A DNA stretch of 64,000 nucleotides from Lichenicola cladoniae (lineage in GTDB: Bacteria > Pseudomonadota > Alphaproteobacteria > Acetobacterales > Acetobacteraceae): NCBI RefSeq assembly GCF_013201075.1, contig NZ_CP053708.1, positions 4,531,501 through 4,595,500 of the forward strand, written 5' to 3'. The notes beneath the pieces are model-generated. The model did no database searches. It saw only the letters and a list, made by a program, of their open reading frames with translations, and was not told the DNA's origin. Below, piece after piece: positions 1 to 9,334 of the stretch (position 1 is its first letter; each line of letters begins with the position of its first letter). The position numbers and the translations under genes are program-made.

Positions 1-130
1 GGTCGCAGTCGTGATGGTCAGGGGGCGATCTGATTCCCGGTCTGCCGGTCGGTTTCAGCATGTCCATCCCTAAGACCTGCCGATCAGCTCGGTGGGCGCT
101 GGGCGAGGCATTGCCGTCAGCCCGCGGCCA

Positions 131-166
131 GGCGGCACCGGGAGGTTTGTCACCTCCCAGGCCGCC
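131..166 (-). terminator. Inverted repeat downstream of the hydrolase gene, possible terminator
   Basis: The sequence GGGAGGT (140-146) is complementary to ACCTCCC (152-158) across a 5-base loop. GGCGGC (131-136) and GCCGCC (161-166) extend the pairing on both sides. It lies about 100 bases past the stop of the leftward hydrolase gene, so it could end that transcript, but no T-run follows. The remaining 1-262 region shows no gene I can support. Confidence 0.25.
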
Positions 167-262
167 GTCCCGGCCTCCGGCAAGCCAAATCGTCGATCGA
201 CTTTGCGCCGATACTGCGGAAGCGCCCTTAGAGCCTCAGGCCAGGGTCTCGGAGAACAGCTC

Positions 263-958
263 CTACATGGCCGCCCAGGACCGCGCATCGGACTCCGGGC
301 TGTAGCGGATCGCGTCCGGCATGCCGCGCTTGGCGGCCTCCTGATTGGTGAAGCTGTGCACGGTCTTGCCGTACACATGCATCTGCCAGTCGATACCGGC
401 GTCACGCATCTCGGCCTCGAACTCGGCCCGCTGCTCGGCCGGGATCATCGGGTCGTCGGCGCCGATGCAGACCAGGATGCGGGCCCGGATCGCCTTGGCA
501 TCGGATTTCGGCGCCTTTGTCCCGAGGCCGCTATGGAAGCCGACCACCGCCTTGATGTCGGCGCCCGACCGCGCGAGCTCGAGCGACATGGTGCCGCCGA
601 AGCAGAAGCCGATCGAGGCCACGCGGCTGGCATCGACCTCGGTGCGCCCGGTCAGCGCGGCTAGGCCGGCGCCGGCCCGGGCACGGGTGCGGGACGGATC
701 GGCGAACAGCGGCTGCAGCAGGCCGATCGCCTCCTGGAGATCATCGACCATCCGACCCTCGCCGTGCAGGTCGCAGGCCAGCGCTACGAAGCCCATTTCG
801 GACAGGCGCTTGGCTCGCCCGATCGCATGTTCGCTCAGGCCGAACGCCTCGGGAAACACCAGAATGCCCGGACGGGGCGATTCGCTGGGCTCGAAAAACA
901 ACTGGCTGCGCATCGTCAGCCCATCGGCTTCATAGGTCAGGATCTCGTGGGCCATCAT
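263..958 (-). CDS. Dienelactone hydrolase family protein, C-terminally truncated by an amber codon
   Basis: This is an alpha/beta-hydrolase of the dienelactone hydrolase family, cytoplasmic, with unknown substrate. The nucleophile elbow reads GFCFGGT around residues 117-123, so Cys is the nucleophile. An Asp (GADDPM, near 170) and a His (KTVHSFTN, near 200) complete the triad. GAGGAAC upstream of the ATGATG start is a good ribosome site. The frame stops at TAG (263-265) after the conserved SWAAM segment. Reading past it gives ELFSETLA and then TGA (236-238), which looks like the normal family C-terminus. The gene therefore seems to have lost its last eight residues by a nonsense change; the catalytic residues are intact and the enzyme may still fold. 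The family assignment is firm, the substrate is not inferable. Confidence 0.88.
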   Translation of the reverse strand: MMAHEILTYEADGLTMRSQLFFEPSESPRPGILVFPEAFGLSEHAIGRAKRLSEMGFVALACDLHGEGRMVDDLQEAIGLLQPLFADPSRTRARAGAGLAALTGRTEVDASRVASIGFCFGGTMSLELARSGADIKAVVGFHSGLGTKAPKSDAKAIRARILVCIGADDPMIPAEQRAEFEAEMRDAGIDWQMHVYGKTVHSFTNQEAAKRGMPDAIRYSPESDARSWAAM

Positions 959-1305
959 CTCGTTCCTCGAGCAGAACCAGCCCGGATCGAGCCGATCTAT
1001 CAGCCTACGTGACTGATAAAAATAGGGTTTTCAAGCACTGGAACCGCCTCCTGACTTCATCGTCGCGTGATGGCCGGGTGAAGATGATGGTCGGTGCGTC
1101 GGTACCGTGACTCGAATTTGCCTGATTACAGCCATGGTCGGCGTGCTTCTGAAGCAGATGCTGACGCTTAAGGAGGCAGCGGGTGTTGTCTTTTTCGGCG
1201 CTGGGGCTGACTCTCAACCCCCTCGGCATGGCTTATCGACGCTTCGGCATCGAAACCTTACGCACGCCGGACGTTGCTGCTCATCACATACCCGGAGGAA
1301 ATCTC
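959..1305. other. Intergenic region between divergent hydrolase and HU genes
   Basis: These 347 bases separate two divergent genes and must carry the promoters of both. I see no RNA gene or convincing -10/-35 pair. GGAGGA at 1294-1299 is the ribosome site of the HU gene. An open frame continues upstream of the HU start to 1183, but the protein it would add has no HU-like sequence. Confidence 0.4.
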
Positions 1306-1665
1306 GTGAATCACGCCGATCTCGTGGCCAAGGTTGCCTCGAACGCCGACCTGTCCAAGGAAAGCGCTTCGCAGGCGGTGGAAGCCGTTGCAAAGGCCAT
1401 CAGCGAGTCATTGAACGCAGGCGAAGAGGTCCGCTACTCGGGCCTCGGCATCTTCGACATCTCGGCTCGTGCTGCCCGTCAGGGACGCAACCCGCAGACC
1501 GGCGAGGCCATCGCCATCGCCGCCAGCAAGGTTGCCCGCTTCCGTGCCGCCAAGTCGCTGAAGGACACCCTGAACGCCGGTGGCGACGACAAGAAGGCCG
1601 CAAAGCCGGCAGCCGCCAAGGCCGCGCCGAAAGCCGCAGCCAAGCCGGCCCCCAAGAAGAAGTAG
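1306..1665 (+). CDS. hup: HU-family nucleoid protein with lysine/alanine-rich tail
   Basis: This is a DNA-bending, histone-like protein of the HU/IHF family (119 residues). Residues 1-92 are the HU fold: a helical N-terminus, the ALNAGEEVRYSGLGIFDI-type core and the arm motif RQGRNPQTGE. From about residue 95 a tail made almost only of Lys, Ala and Pro follows, ending PAPKKK, resembling the basic tails of mycobacterial HupB. Start choice: GTG at 1306, six bases after GGAGGA; the upstream frame extension lacks family similarity. Its stop codon (1663-1665) directly abuts the stop of the convergent aminotransferase gene. The tail probably adds nonspecific DNA affinity (inference). Confidence 0.9.
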   Translation: MNHADLVAKVASNADLSKESASQAVEAVAKAISESLNAGEEVRYSGLGIFDISARAARQGRNPQTGEAIAIAASKVARFRAAKSLKDTLNAGGDDKKAAKPAAAKAAPKAAAKPAPKKK

Positions 1666-2916
1666 TCAGGCCGACGCGTATCGGGCGAGTGCTGCATCCA
1701 CAGCCTCGCCCGATGGCACCCTGACCCCTTCGCCACGCAGGACTGCCTCGAGCGCTGCCAACGTGGCCATCACGGTATCCTGCCTGCAGTTGTAGCCCAT
1801 CGTGCCGATGCGCCAGATCCGCCCCGCCAGCGGGCCGAACGAACTGCCGATCTCGATCCCGAACTGCACCCGCATCCTGAGGCGCACCCGCTCGCCATCG
1901 ACCCCGTCCGGGATCTCGATGCCGGTGACGTTGTGCATGGCGTACGCCTGGTCGCCGAACAGGGTCAGCCCCATGGCCTGCAGGCCGGCCCTCATCGCCT
2001 CGCCGGCCAGGCGATGCCGGGCGATGCGGTCGACAAGGCCCTCCTCCATCACCAGCCGGGCGCATTCACGGGCGCCGTACAGCATGGTCGTCGCTTCGGT
2101 ATGGTGGTTCAGCCGCCGCTCGGACCAGTAATCCATGATCATCGCCAGGTCGAAGTAGTTCGAGGCAATGCGCCGTCCACCGGCAGGACGGTCGGCGCCC
2201 GAGGCTATCCCCTGCTCGACATGGCGGCGCGAGGCGATGCGCGCGGCCGCCTGGTCCGAGATGGTGACCGGCGCCGAGCCGGACGGGCCGCCGAGGCATT
2301 TCTGCAACCCGGCGGTGACCACATCCGCCCCCCACTCGTCGACCGGAACATCCATGCCCGCCAGGGTCGCCGTCGCATCCAAGTAGAGCATCGCACCATG
2401 CCGGGCGCAGATCCGGCCGATCTCGTGCATCGGCTGGGCGATCGTGGTCGAGGTGTCGCCGAACACCGCCGCCACCACCCGCGGCCGCACCCGGGCCACC
2501 GCCGCCTCGACCGCTGCAGGCGTGACGATCCCGCCCCACTCGCCCTCGACCATCGTCACCTCGGCACCGCAGCGCTCGGCGATCTCGCGCAGCAGCAGCC
2601 CGAACCGACCGGCGCTCAGCACGACGATCGCATCACCTGGTTCCAGCAGCGACACCAGGGCGGCCTCGATCGCGGCCCGCGCGGTGCCGTCGATCAGGAA
2701 GGTCCAGCGGTTCCGCGTCTGGAACACCTGGCGATACAGCGCCATGGTCTCGTTCATGTAGGTGGTGAATTCGGGATCGAACTGGCCCAGCAACTGCGCC
2801 GACATCGCCCGCAGCACGCGCGGATGCGCATTCACCGGCCCAGGCCCCATCAGCAGGCGCGGCGGCGGGTCGATCTCGCCGAAAGACGATGGCGAGGCAG
2901 TCGGGGTTGAGGTCAT
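1666..2916 (-). CDS. PLP-dependent aminotransferase, class V (alanine/serine/ureidoglycine--glyoxylate type)
   Basis: This is a fold-type I, class V aminotransferase of the glyoxylate-aminotransferase group, 416 residues from ATG 2916. The N-terminal motif LLMGPGPVNAHPRVL and the segment LLGQFDPEFTTYMNETMALYR are typical of the group. The PLP lysine is in GLQKCLGGPSG near residue 207, and YLDATATLAG holds the cofactor Asp. The sequence is closest in feel to ureidoglycine-glyoxylate transaminase (PucG), but no purine-catabolism genes lie nearby, so alanine or serine as donor is equally possible. A start 35 codons further upstream is open but encodes a low-complexity extension. It is divergent from the M29 peptidase. 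Confidence 0.85.
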   Translation of the reverse strand: MTSTPTASPSSFGEIDPPPRLLMGPGPVNAHPRVLRAMSAQLLGQFDPEFTTYMNETMALYRQVFQTRNRWTFLIDGTARAAIEAALVSLLEPGDAIVVLSAGRFGLLLREIAERCGAEVTMVEGEWGGIVTPAAVEAAVARVRPRVVAAVFGDTSTTIAQPMHEIGRICARHGAMLYLDATATLAGMDVPVDEWGADVVTAGLQKCLGGPSGSAPVTISDQAAARIASRRHVEQGIASGADRPAGGRRIASNYFDLAMIMDYWSERRLNHHTEATTMLYGARECARLVMEEGLVDRIARHRLAGEAMRAGLQAMGLTLFGDQAYAMHNVTGIEIPDGVDGERVRLRMRVQFGIEIGSSFGPLAGRIWRIGTMGYNCRQDTVMATLAALEAVLRGEGVRVPSGEAVDAALARYASA

Positions 2917-3042
2917 GGTCCATCCATCTTCATGGCCGAAGCCCGGTACCCGCCTTGCCGCGGCTGCCGGCGGTGGCGCGTACGGTTGCGATCCGGGCAA
3001 CAGCGTCTCACATTGGACCACACGACGCTCGGGAGATCAGCA

Positions 3043-4305
3043 ATGGACACGCATGTCAGACCCACGCACCCGGTGCCCCTGACCCATGCGGCGCAGCTCG
3101 ACCGCCTGGCCGAAATCTCCGTCCGGGTCGGGCTGAACCTGGCGCACGGCCAGGAGCTGGTGATCACCGCACCACTGGATGCGGCACCGCTGGTGCGACG
3201 CATCACCGAACATGCGTATCGTGCAGGCGCCACGCTGGTGACCACCTTCTACAGCGACGACGAGAGCAAGCTCGCCCGCTTCAGGTTCGCGCCGGACGAC
3301 GCGTTCGACGTCGCCGCCGGGTGGCTGGCGGACGGCACCGCGCAGGCGTTCCGCGGCAACGCGGCGCGGCTCGCCATCACCGGCGAGAACCCGTCGCTGC
3401 TGGGCGGGCAGGATCCGGACAAGGTGGCACGCGCCAACCGGGCCAATTCGCGCGTCAACCGGCCGTCCCTCGAGCTGATCACCAACTTCGCCATCAACTG
3501 GAACATCGTTGCCTATGCCACGCCGGCCTGGGCCAGGACGGTGTTCCCGAACGAGAGCGAGGCGGTTGCCGTCGAGAAATTGTGGGCGGCGATCTTTGCG
3601 GCGTCGCGCACCGATGGCGACGACCCCGTGGCGGCCTGGGCCGCGCATAATGCGACGCTGGCGACCCGGGGCCGCAGCCTGAACGAGCGCAATTTCTCGG
3701 CGCTGCATTTCCGTGGTCCGGGGACCGACCTGGTGGTCGGTCTGGCGGACGGGCATCTGTGGGCCGGCGGTGCCGAAGCGGCGATGAACGGCATCGTCTG
3801 CAACCCGAACATCCCGACCGAGGAGGTGTTCACCACCCCGCACCGAGCCCGCGTCGACGGGTTCGTGCGCAGCACCAAGCCGCTCTCGTATCAGGGCACG
3901 CTGATCGAGGACATCATGGTCCGGTTCGAGGATGGCCGGATCGTCGAGGCGCATGCGTCGCGCGGCGAGAACGTGCTGACCCGCGTGCTGGGCACCGACG
4001 AAGGTGCGTCCAGGCTCGGCGAGGTGGCCCTGGTGCCGCACTCGTCGCCGATCTCTCAAAGCGGCGTCCTGTTCCAGAACACGCTGTTCGACGAGAACGC
4101 CGCCAGCCACCTGGCGGTCGGGCAGGCCTACACCAAGTGCCTGAGCAATACCGAGGGGCAGGATGCCGCGACCCTGGCGGCACGCGGGGCCAACAGCAGC
4201 CTGATCCATATCGACTGGATGATCGGCTCGAACGAGATCGACGTGGACGGGATCACCCAGTCCGGCGACCATCAGCCGGTCATGCGGCGCGGCGAGTGGG
4301 CGTGA
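3043..4305 (+). CDS. M29-family aminopeptidase (PepS/AmpS type)
   Basis: This is a cytoplasmic di-metal aminopeptidase of MEROPS family M29 (420 residues), which releases N-terminal amino acids from peptides. The ligand segments expected for the family are present in order: NIPTEEVFTTP (Glu), LGEVALVPHSS (Glu), AASHLAVGQAY (His, Tyr) and LIHIDWMIGS (His, Asp). GGGAGA precedes the ATG at 3043 at suitable spacing. It is transcribed divergently from the aminotransferase, with about 126 bases between the starts, and converges on the glycosyltransferase gene. Confidence 0.9.
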   Translation: MDTHVRPTHPVPLTHAAQLDRLAEISVRVGLNLAHGQELVITAPLDAAPLVRRITEHAYRAGATLVTTFYSDDESKLARFRFAPDDAFDVAAGWLADGTAQAFRGNAARLAITGENPSLLGGQDPDKVARANRANSRVNRPSLELITNFAINWNIVAYATPAWARTVFPNESEAVAVEKLWAAIFAASRTDGDDPVAAWAAHNATLATRGRSLNERNFSALHFRGPGTDLVVGLADGHLWAGGAEAAMNGIVCNPNIPTEEVFTTPHRARVDGFVRSTKPLSYQGTLIEDIMVRFEDGRIVEAHASRGENVLTRVLGTDEGASRLGEVALVPHSSPISQSGVLFQNTLFDENAASHLAVGQAYTKCLSNTEGQDAATLAARGANSSLIHIDWMIGSNEIDVDGITQSGDHQPVMRRGEWA

Positions 4306-4320
4306 CCTCCTGATCGCCAG

Positions 4321-5436
4321 CTAGGCACCGAGCAGATCCAGGGTGCGGCCGACGATCAGCGTCTCGTCATAGAGAGTGCAGGCCCTGATACGCCCGGCCT
4401 CGCCCATGCGAGCACGCAGCGGCGCATCCGCCACCAGCCGGCGGAGCGCCGCCGAGAGCGGTGCCACCGCCATCGGCGGCACCAGAAGGCCGGTTTGCTC
4501 CGGCACCACCTGCTCGCGGGGGCCGCGAATATCGGTGGCGATGACCGGCAAGCCGCATAGCATCGCCTCGATCACCGACATCGGCAGCCCCTCGAAATGG
4601 CTGGGCAGGGCAAAGATGTCGGCAGCCGCCAGCAGGTCGGCGATGTCGGTCCGATAGCCGAGCCGGCGCAGGCGGGTTCCGAGCCGGTCGGCATGCGCGG
4701 CAGCGGTGAAGGCGGCTTCCAGGGTCTCGCCATGGTCCGACGGCAGCCGGTCCCCGACAACCCAGAGTTCGGCGTTCGGGACCTGTTCCATCGCCGCCAG
4801 CAATTCGGGATGGCCCTTGTGGCGCACCAGCCGGGACACGACGATGACCACGATCGTCGCCTCCGGAACGCCCAGTTCCGCGCGCAGCCGGGTTCGCGCC
4901 TGCGCATCGGGGTGGAAGCGGGCGGGCGGGCGGCCATTGCCGATCGCGATGGCCTGCGAATGGATGCGAAGCCGGCGGGCGTCGCGGGCTTCCTCTTCCG
5001 AGACGGTGAGAAAGCGATCGGTCACCCGTCCGGCGCACCATTCCAGCACGAGGGCCACGATCCGGCGCGGCCACCTTCCCGGCTGGTTGAACAGGAAGCC
5101 GTGGCACGTGTAGGCGATCACCCGAACCCCGCACAGGCGGGCGGCAAACCGGGCCAGCACGCCGCTGATCGGCATGTGCGCATGCACCAGATCGGGCTGC
5201 TCCGCACGGATCAGCCGCACCAGCGCCCCAAACGCGCGCAACTGGGCGACTGGCGACAGGCTGCGGGCCATCGGCAAGGCCTCGACGCGAAACCCGTCGG
5301 CACGGACATCGGCCAGCAACGGCCCGTCCGCACAGACCCCGACCACCTCGTGACCGCGTGCACGCAGGCCCTGCATCAGCGGCAGCAGGAAATGCCGCAG
5401 CGAGAAATCGACGTTGGTGATCTCGAGGATCTTCAC
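4321..5436 (-). CDS. GT4-family glycosyltransferase
   Basis: This is a retaining glycosyltransferase with GT-B fold (371 residues), expected to move a sugar from a nucleotide donor to a lipid-linked or surface glycan at the inner membrane face. The N-terminal domain opens KILEITNVDFSLRHFL and contains HAHMPISG. The C-terminal domain has VSRLVRHKGHPELL and the family signature EGLPMSVIEAMLCGLPVI, holding the EX7E glutamates. The chosen start is GTG 5436, because it begins the first beta strand and lies 13 bases after the heparinase stop. The open frame to 5670 overlaps that gene and has no similarity. Acceptor and sugar are unknown. Confidence 0.85.
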   Translation of the reverse strand: MKILEITNVDFSLRHFLLPLMQGLRARGHEVVGVCADGPLLADVRADGFRVEALPMARSLSPVAQLRAFGALVRLIRAEQPDLVHAHMPISGVLARFAARLCGVRVIAYTCHGFLFNQPGRWPRRIVALVLEWCAGRVTDRFLTVSEEEARDARRLRIHSQAIAIGNGRPPARFHPDAQARTRLRAELGVPEATIVVIVVSRLVRHKGHPELLAAMEQVPNAELWVVGDRLPSDHGETLEAAFTAAAHADRLGTRLRRLGYRTDIADLLAAADIFALPSHFEGLPMSVIEAMLCGLPVIATDIRGPREQVVPEQTGLLVPPMAVAPLSAALRRLVADAPLRARMGEAGRIRACTLYDETLIVGRTLDLLGA

Positions 5437-5449
5437 CGCGTGGGTCGGC

Positions 5450-7210
5450 TCAGCCCTCGACGCGGCTGATCGCCCAGCGGATCGTCTGCAGCCTGGTTTT
5501 CTCCTCGTCGGGCGCGACCTCGGCCGAGGCATCGGGTGCTTCCACCGGCTCGTCCGGGGCGGCACCCTCAGTGTCGGCGGCAGCCTCGTCAGCGACCGGA
5601 GCAGCAGCCTTGGCGGCCGCAGCGCGCGGCACGACCACGATCTGCGACGTCCGAGCGGGGCTATCCCCACCGAGATAGATGCTTTCCTCGATGCTCAGCC
5701 GGCCGCTATCGGCACGCAGACGCCATACCGAACCGGACGGCAGCGTCATCAGCACGGCACCGCCCTCCTCGTCCGAACCGTCCTGGCCTTCGCGCACCGG
5801 TTTGACGGTCGGATGCAGGTGGAAGCGCAGGGCGAACGCCACCGGATTGTCGGCGGTGACCATGTCCTCGCCGCGCACATCCTCACCGCCGTCGGCGACA
5901 TAGATGCGCCGCTGATGCACCGCGCCGAAGCCGGGCACGTAGCCGTCCTGGCTCAGATCCAGCCAATGCGCCCCGTTCGCCTGCCGGTGATCGATGACCA
6001 CGTTGGCCGGACGCCGCACCACCGTCCCCGCCCGGAACTCCGATGAACTGGTATCGCACACGACAAGGGTCGAATGGGCAGCCGTCGCACGCAGGGCGTC
6101 GCGCCAGGCGGGCAGCACGCCGGCGCCGCAATTGACGATCAGGCGTTCGCGGCCGACCGACATCTCGAACGACAGGGTTCCGGCATGCGCGTCGCCATCG
6201 AAGCCGGACGGCGCCGGCGGGCCTGCATCGAGCAGCAGCAGGCTGCGCCCGGACTGGATGCGGATGAAGCCGCCATCGGGCATATCGGCGGCGACCAGAC
6301 GGCCCCGCGTCGCCTGCGACAGCACCAGGTCGATCTGCGCCGGGCTTTCCTCGTGGCTGCCGTTGAACAGCGCCAGGCCGCCATCGCCGTGACGCAACGC
6401 GCGCAGCACCGGGGTCATGCGGTCGAGGGCAGCTGAGAGCGCCAGAGGTTGCGCGATCTGCCCGGTCTGCATCAGCGCCCGCATCTCGGCGAGTTCGCGC
6501 AAAGCGGCGAATTGCGCCCCCGGGGTGCGCTCGGCATGGCTGCCGTCGGGCAGGATCTGGCGGCCGATCTCCGGGCCGATATGCCGCATGGTCCGGGTCA
6601 GGAAGCCGGCCTGCTCGGGCATCGCCACCGCACAGGCGAGCAACCCCTTCAGGCAGGCTAGGGCGCGGTGGTCATGGATCGCGGTCGGGATATCGGCGGC
6701 CAGGGCCCGGGCATCGACCATCAGCCGGGTCATCAGCCGCTGGCGGAAGGCGTCGTCGGCAGAGGCCGCGAAGAAATCGTAATGGGTGAGCCAGGCGGTG
6801 ACGCGGGATGCCACCACGTAGGGCGTGCGGGCGACCGGGTCGTTCGGTGGGCGCGCCAGCCATTCCGAAGCCAGGGCACGGGCGCGGAGCCGGCCGGCAT
6901 CGGTGCCGAGTGCCCGGAGGTCGCGCAGCCAGGAAAAGCCGTGCGCATGCGCCCGCAGCAGCGGCGGCACCAGGAGGTCGTTCCACTGGCTGGCGGTGCC
7001 CGTGGCGGCAACCGAGCGGTTCGGCTGGAGCTGGCTGATCGCGCCGGAAAAAACCAGCTCGCCCTTCATCAGCCGGGCACCGCGGCCGGTATCGCCGGGC
7101 CACAGGTCACGGATCGAGACGGACGGGGCGTCCGGCACCCGCGAGCCGCCGAGACCGGGGAGCCGGGCTAGCGAGAGGCGTGCGTCACGTGCGATCCGGC
7201 GTACGACCAT
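5450..7210 (-). CDS. Heparinase II/III family protein
   Basis: This 586-residue protein has the alphaproteobacterial heparinase II/III layout: an N-terminal alpha/alpha-toroid (about residues 50-290, with HDHRALACLKG and DGSHAERTPGAQF) and a C-terminal beta-sandwich (about 310-520, with VNCGAGVLPAWRDALRATAAH). The family covers polysaccharide lyases acting on uronic-acid glycans, but members of this chromosomal type have no proven substrate. No clear signal peptide is visible. The last 60 residues are rich in Ala, Glu, Asp and Pro and look disordered. It sits between rpe and a glycosyltransferase in a leftward block, suggesting a cell-envelope glycan role (inference). In many relatives the next gene is purH; here it is the glycosyltransferase. 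Confidence 0.87.
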   Translation of the reverse strand: MVVRRIARDARLSLARLPGLGGSRVPDAPSVSIRDLWPGDTGRGARLMKGELVFSGAISQLQPNRSVAATGTASQWNDLLVPPLLRAHAHGFSWLRDLRALGTDAGRLRARALASEWLARPPNDPVARTPYVVASRVTAWLTHYDFFAASADDAFRQRLMTRLMVDARALAADIPTAIHDHRALACLKGLLACAVAMPEQAGFLTRTMRHIGPEIGRQILPDGSHAERTPGAQFAALRELAEMRALMQTGQIAQPLALSAALDRMTPVLRALRHGDGGLALFNGSHEESPAQIDLVLSQATRGRLVAADMPDGGFIRIQSGRSLLLLDAGPPAPSGFDGDAHAGTLSFEMSVGRERLIVNCGAGVLPAWRDALRATAAHSTLVVCDTSSSEFRAGTVVRRPANVVIDHRQANGAHWLDLSQDGYVPGFGAVHQRRIYVADGGEDVRGEDMVTADNPVAFALRFHLHPTVKPVREGQDGSDEEGGAVLMTLPSGSVWRLRADSGRLSIEESIYLGGDSPARTSQIVVVPRAAAAKAAAPVADEAAADTEGAAPDEPVEAPDASAEVAPDEEKTRLQTIRWAISRVEG

Positions 7211-7285
7211 CAGGGTGCTGCCTTGCCTGACCCTGTTCCGGACCCGCGCCGATACCGGCCGGATCCAGACAACATCGGGGTGGTT

Positions 7286-7972
7286 TCAGTTACCACGCAG
7301 CGCCGCGATCGCCGCTGCATAGTTTGTCTGTCCGAACACCGAGGTGCCGGCGACCAGCGTGTCGGCCCCCGCGGCGATGCATTGGGCTGCGGTCGTCACG
7401 TCGATGCCGCCATCCACCACGATCCGGATGTCCCGCCCGGTCGCGACCACGAGTTCGCGCAGCCGGACGATCTTGGCAAGCTGGCTGTGCAGGAAGCTCT
7501 GGCCGCCGAAACCGGGATTGACCGTCATCACCAGGATCAGGTCGGCGATATCCAGCACCGGCGCCACCGCATCGGCGGGGGTGGCCGGGTTCAGCGCGAT
7601 ACCAGCCTTGAGCCCCAGCGACTTCACCACCTGCAGCGAGCGGTGGGTATTCGGTCCGGCCTCGATATGCAGGTTGATGTGGTCGGCGCCGGCCTCGGCA
7701 AAGGCAGCCAGGTACGGATCGACCGGGGCGATCATCAGATGGACGTCGAAGGTCAGCTTGCTGCGCGGACGCAGCGCCTTGATGAGCTGCGGCCCGAACG
7801 ACAGGTTCGGCACGAAATGCCCGTCCATCACGTCCAGGTGCAGCCAGTCCGCCCCCGCCGCCTCGACCGCGGCGACCTCTTCGGCCGCCCGGCCGAAATC
7901 CGAGGCGAGAAGGCTCGGCGCGATGATCAGGCGCCTGGACGCGGAAGCTGGATAGATCGAGGAAGCGCACAT
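7286..7972 (-). CDS. rpe: Ribulose-phosphate 3-epimerase
   Basis: This is a TIM-barrel enzyme interconverting ribulose 5-phosphate and xylulose 5-phosphate in the pentose phosphate and Calvin pathways. Family motifs are IIAPSLLASDFGR, the metal-binding HLDVMDGHFVPNLSFG, VNPGFGGQSF (phosphate loop) and VDGGI. I used ATG 7972 (228 residues). A GTG at 8008 would add 12 residues and has GGGAG 13 bases upstream, so the start is uncertain. The gene follows rsmB closely (21-57 bases, depending on start) and likely shares its transcript. Confidence 0.93.
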   Translation of the reverse strand: MCASSIYPASASRRLIIAPSLLASDFGRAAEEVAAVEAAGADWLHLDVMDGHFVPNLSFGPQLIKALRPRSKLTFDVHLMIAPVDPYLAAFAEAGADHINLHIEAGPNTHRSLQVVKSLGLKAGIALNPATPADAVAPVLDIADLILVMTVNPGFGGQSFLHSQLAKIVRLRELVVATGRDIRIVVDGGIDVTTAAQCIAAGADTLVAGTSVFGQTNYAAAIAALRGN

Positions 7973-8029
7973 GCGACCGTGTTTAGCAGGAAGTCGCGAG
8001 ACTGACACAAGAGCGCATGAACTCCCGCA

Positions 8030-9334
8030 TCAGCGCCGCACGAACCGGGCGGCAAAGAAACCATCCATGCCACCAAGTTCGGGCCACAGGCCGGGATGGG
8101 TTCGCAACCAGCCTTCCGGCGTCCGCGCCTCGGGCAGTGCCGCCAACTCCTGCGTGGTGAACGGCTCCAGCGACAGTCCGAACCGGTGGGCGGCCTCGGC
8201 GCGCCGGTCACCTTCCTCCGGTTGCAGCGAGCATACCGCATAGACCACCCGCCCGCCCGGACGCAGCATCCGCGCCGCCGCCTCGATCAGCCGGTCCTGG
8301 CCCTCGACCAGGCCCGCAATGTCGGACTGGCGCTTCAGGCGCAGCACGTCCGGATGGCGGCGCGCGGTGCCGGTGGCGCTGCACGGCGCATCGAGCAGGA
8401 TCGCGTCGAGCAGCTCCGGCGGCGTCCAGACCAGGGCATCGGCTTCGACGATCTCGGCCTCGAGCTGCAGGCGGGTGAGGTTCTGGCGCAAACGGCGCAG
8501 GCGGTTTCCGTCGCGTTCGACCGCGAACACCTGCGCACCGGCGGATGCGAGCTGGGCGGTCTTGCCGCCGGGGGCCGCACAGAGATCGGCGATGCGCTCG
8601 CCGGCCTGGGGCGCCAGCAGCCGGGCCGGAATGGCGGCGGCTGCGTCCTGGACCCAGAAGCCGCCCTCCGCATAGCCGTCGAGTTCGGCCACGCGGGTGC
8701 CGGCGGGCAGCCGTACCGAGCCGGTCGGCAGCAGCACCCCGCCCTCCGGCGTCGCACCGCCCGGCCGCAGGGTGAGATCGAGCGGCGCCTCGCGCGCCAG
8801 GCCTTCGGCGATCTGCCGCGCAAGCCCGCCCCAGGACGACCAGAGCCAGGCGGGCACGTCCAGCCTTGGACCGTCGAGTGCATCGAGTGCCGCCACCCCG
8901 GCGCCGGCAACCTTGCGCAGAACCGCGTTCACCAGGCCGGCGAAGGGCGCCAGGCTGCGCTCGCGCATCAGCGACACCACCGTGCCGACCGCGGCATGCG
9001 GGGGGGTTTCGAGGAACAGCAACTGGGCCGCGCCCATCATCAACGCCAGCTTGACGCGCGGCGGCGGCGCCTTGGCCAGGAACGGCTCCAGCACCGCCTC
9101 GAGGGTGCCCATGCGACGCAGCACGGTCGCGGCCAGACGATGCGCCGCCGCACGGTCGCGCGACGGTACCTGGGCGCCCGCCATCCCTGAAGGCCGGGCC
9201 GGATCGGCGTGATCAAGCGCTTCCTCGATCGTGCGCCGTCGTTCGGTGACAGCGACCAGCACGTCGAACGCGATCGTGCGGGTGGGATCGGAACCGGCCT
9301 TGCGGGAGCCGGCATCGCTTAATCGGTTGTTCAT
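8030..9334 (-). CDS. rsmB: 16S rRNA m5C967 methyltransferase RsmB
   Basis: This is an RsmB/NOP-family RNA (cytosine-5) methyltransferase, 434 residues from ATG 9334. The N-terminal NusB-like RNA-binding helical domain covers about residues 15-150. The Rossmann methyltransferase domain covers about 180-434, with the SAM motif DLCAAPGGKTAQLA, motif IV DAPCSATGTARRHPD (general-base Cys) and motif VI VYAVCSLQPEEGD (nucleophile Cys). Both catalytic cysteines are present. It is the first gene of the leftward block with rpe. An upstream GTG-type extension to 9370 is possible but adds no conserved sequence. Confidence 0.92.
   Translation of the reverse strand: MNNRLSDAGSRKAGSDPTRTIAFDVLVAVTERRRTIEEALDHADPARPSGMAGAQVPSRDRAAAHRLAATVLRRMGTLEAVLEPFLAKAPPPRVKLALMMGAAQLLFLETPPHAAVGTVVSLMRERSLAPFAGLVNAVLRKVAGAGVAALDALDGPRLDVPAWLWSSWGGLARQIAEGLAREAPLDLTLRPGGATPEGGVLLPTGSVRLPAGTRVAELDGYAEGGFWVQDAAAAIPARLLAPQAGERIADLCAAPGGKTAQLASAGAQVFAVERDGNRLRRLRQNLTRLQLEAEIVEADALVWTPPELLDAILLDAPCSATGTARRHPDVLRLKRQSDIAGLVEGQDRLIEAAARMLRPGGRVVYAVCSLQPEEGDRRAEAAHRFGLSLEPFTTQELAALPEARTPEGWLRTHPGLWPELGGMDGFFAARFVRR

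Noticed and set aside
1105-1125. TTTGCCTGATT shared by the upstream regions of the HU gene and the small secreted protein gene (near 59735)
   Set aside because: An 11-base match between two places is expected by chance hundreds of times in a 64 kb window, and spacing to the starts differs.
263-9334. Many long open frames on the strand opposite real genes, for example opposite rsmB, heparinase and the aminotransferase
   Set aside because: High GC makes long antisense frames common. They are Arg/Pro/Ala rich, lack motifs and ribosome sites, and the opposite strand holds well-supported families.
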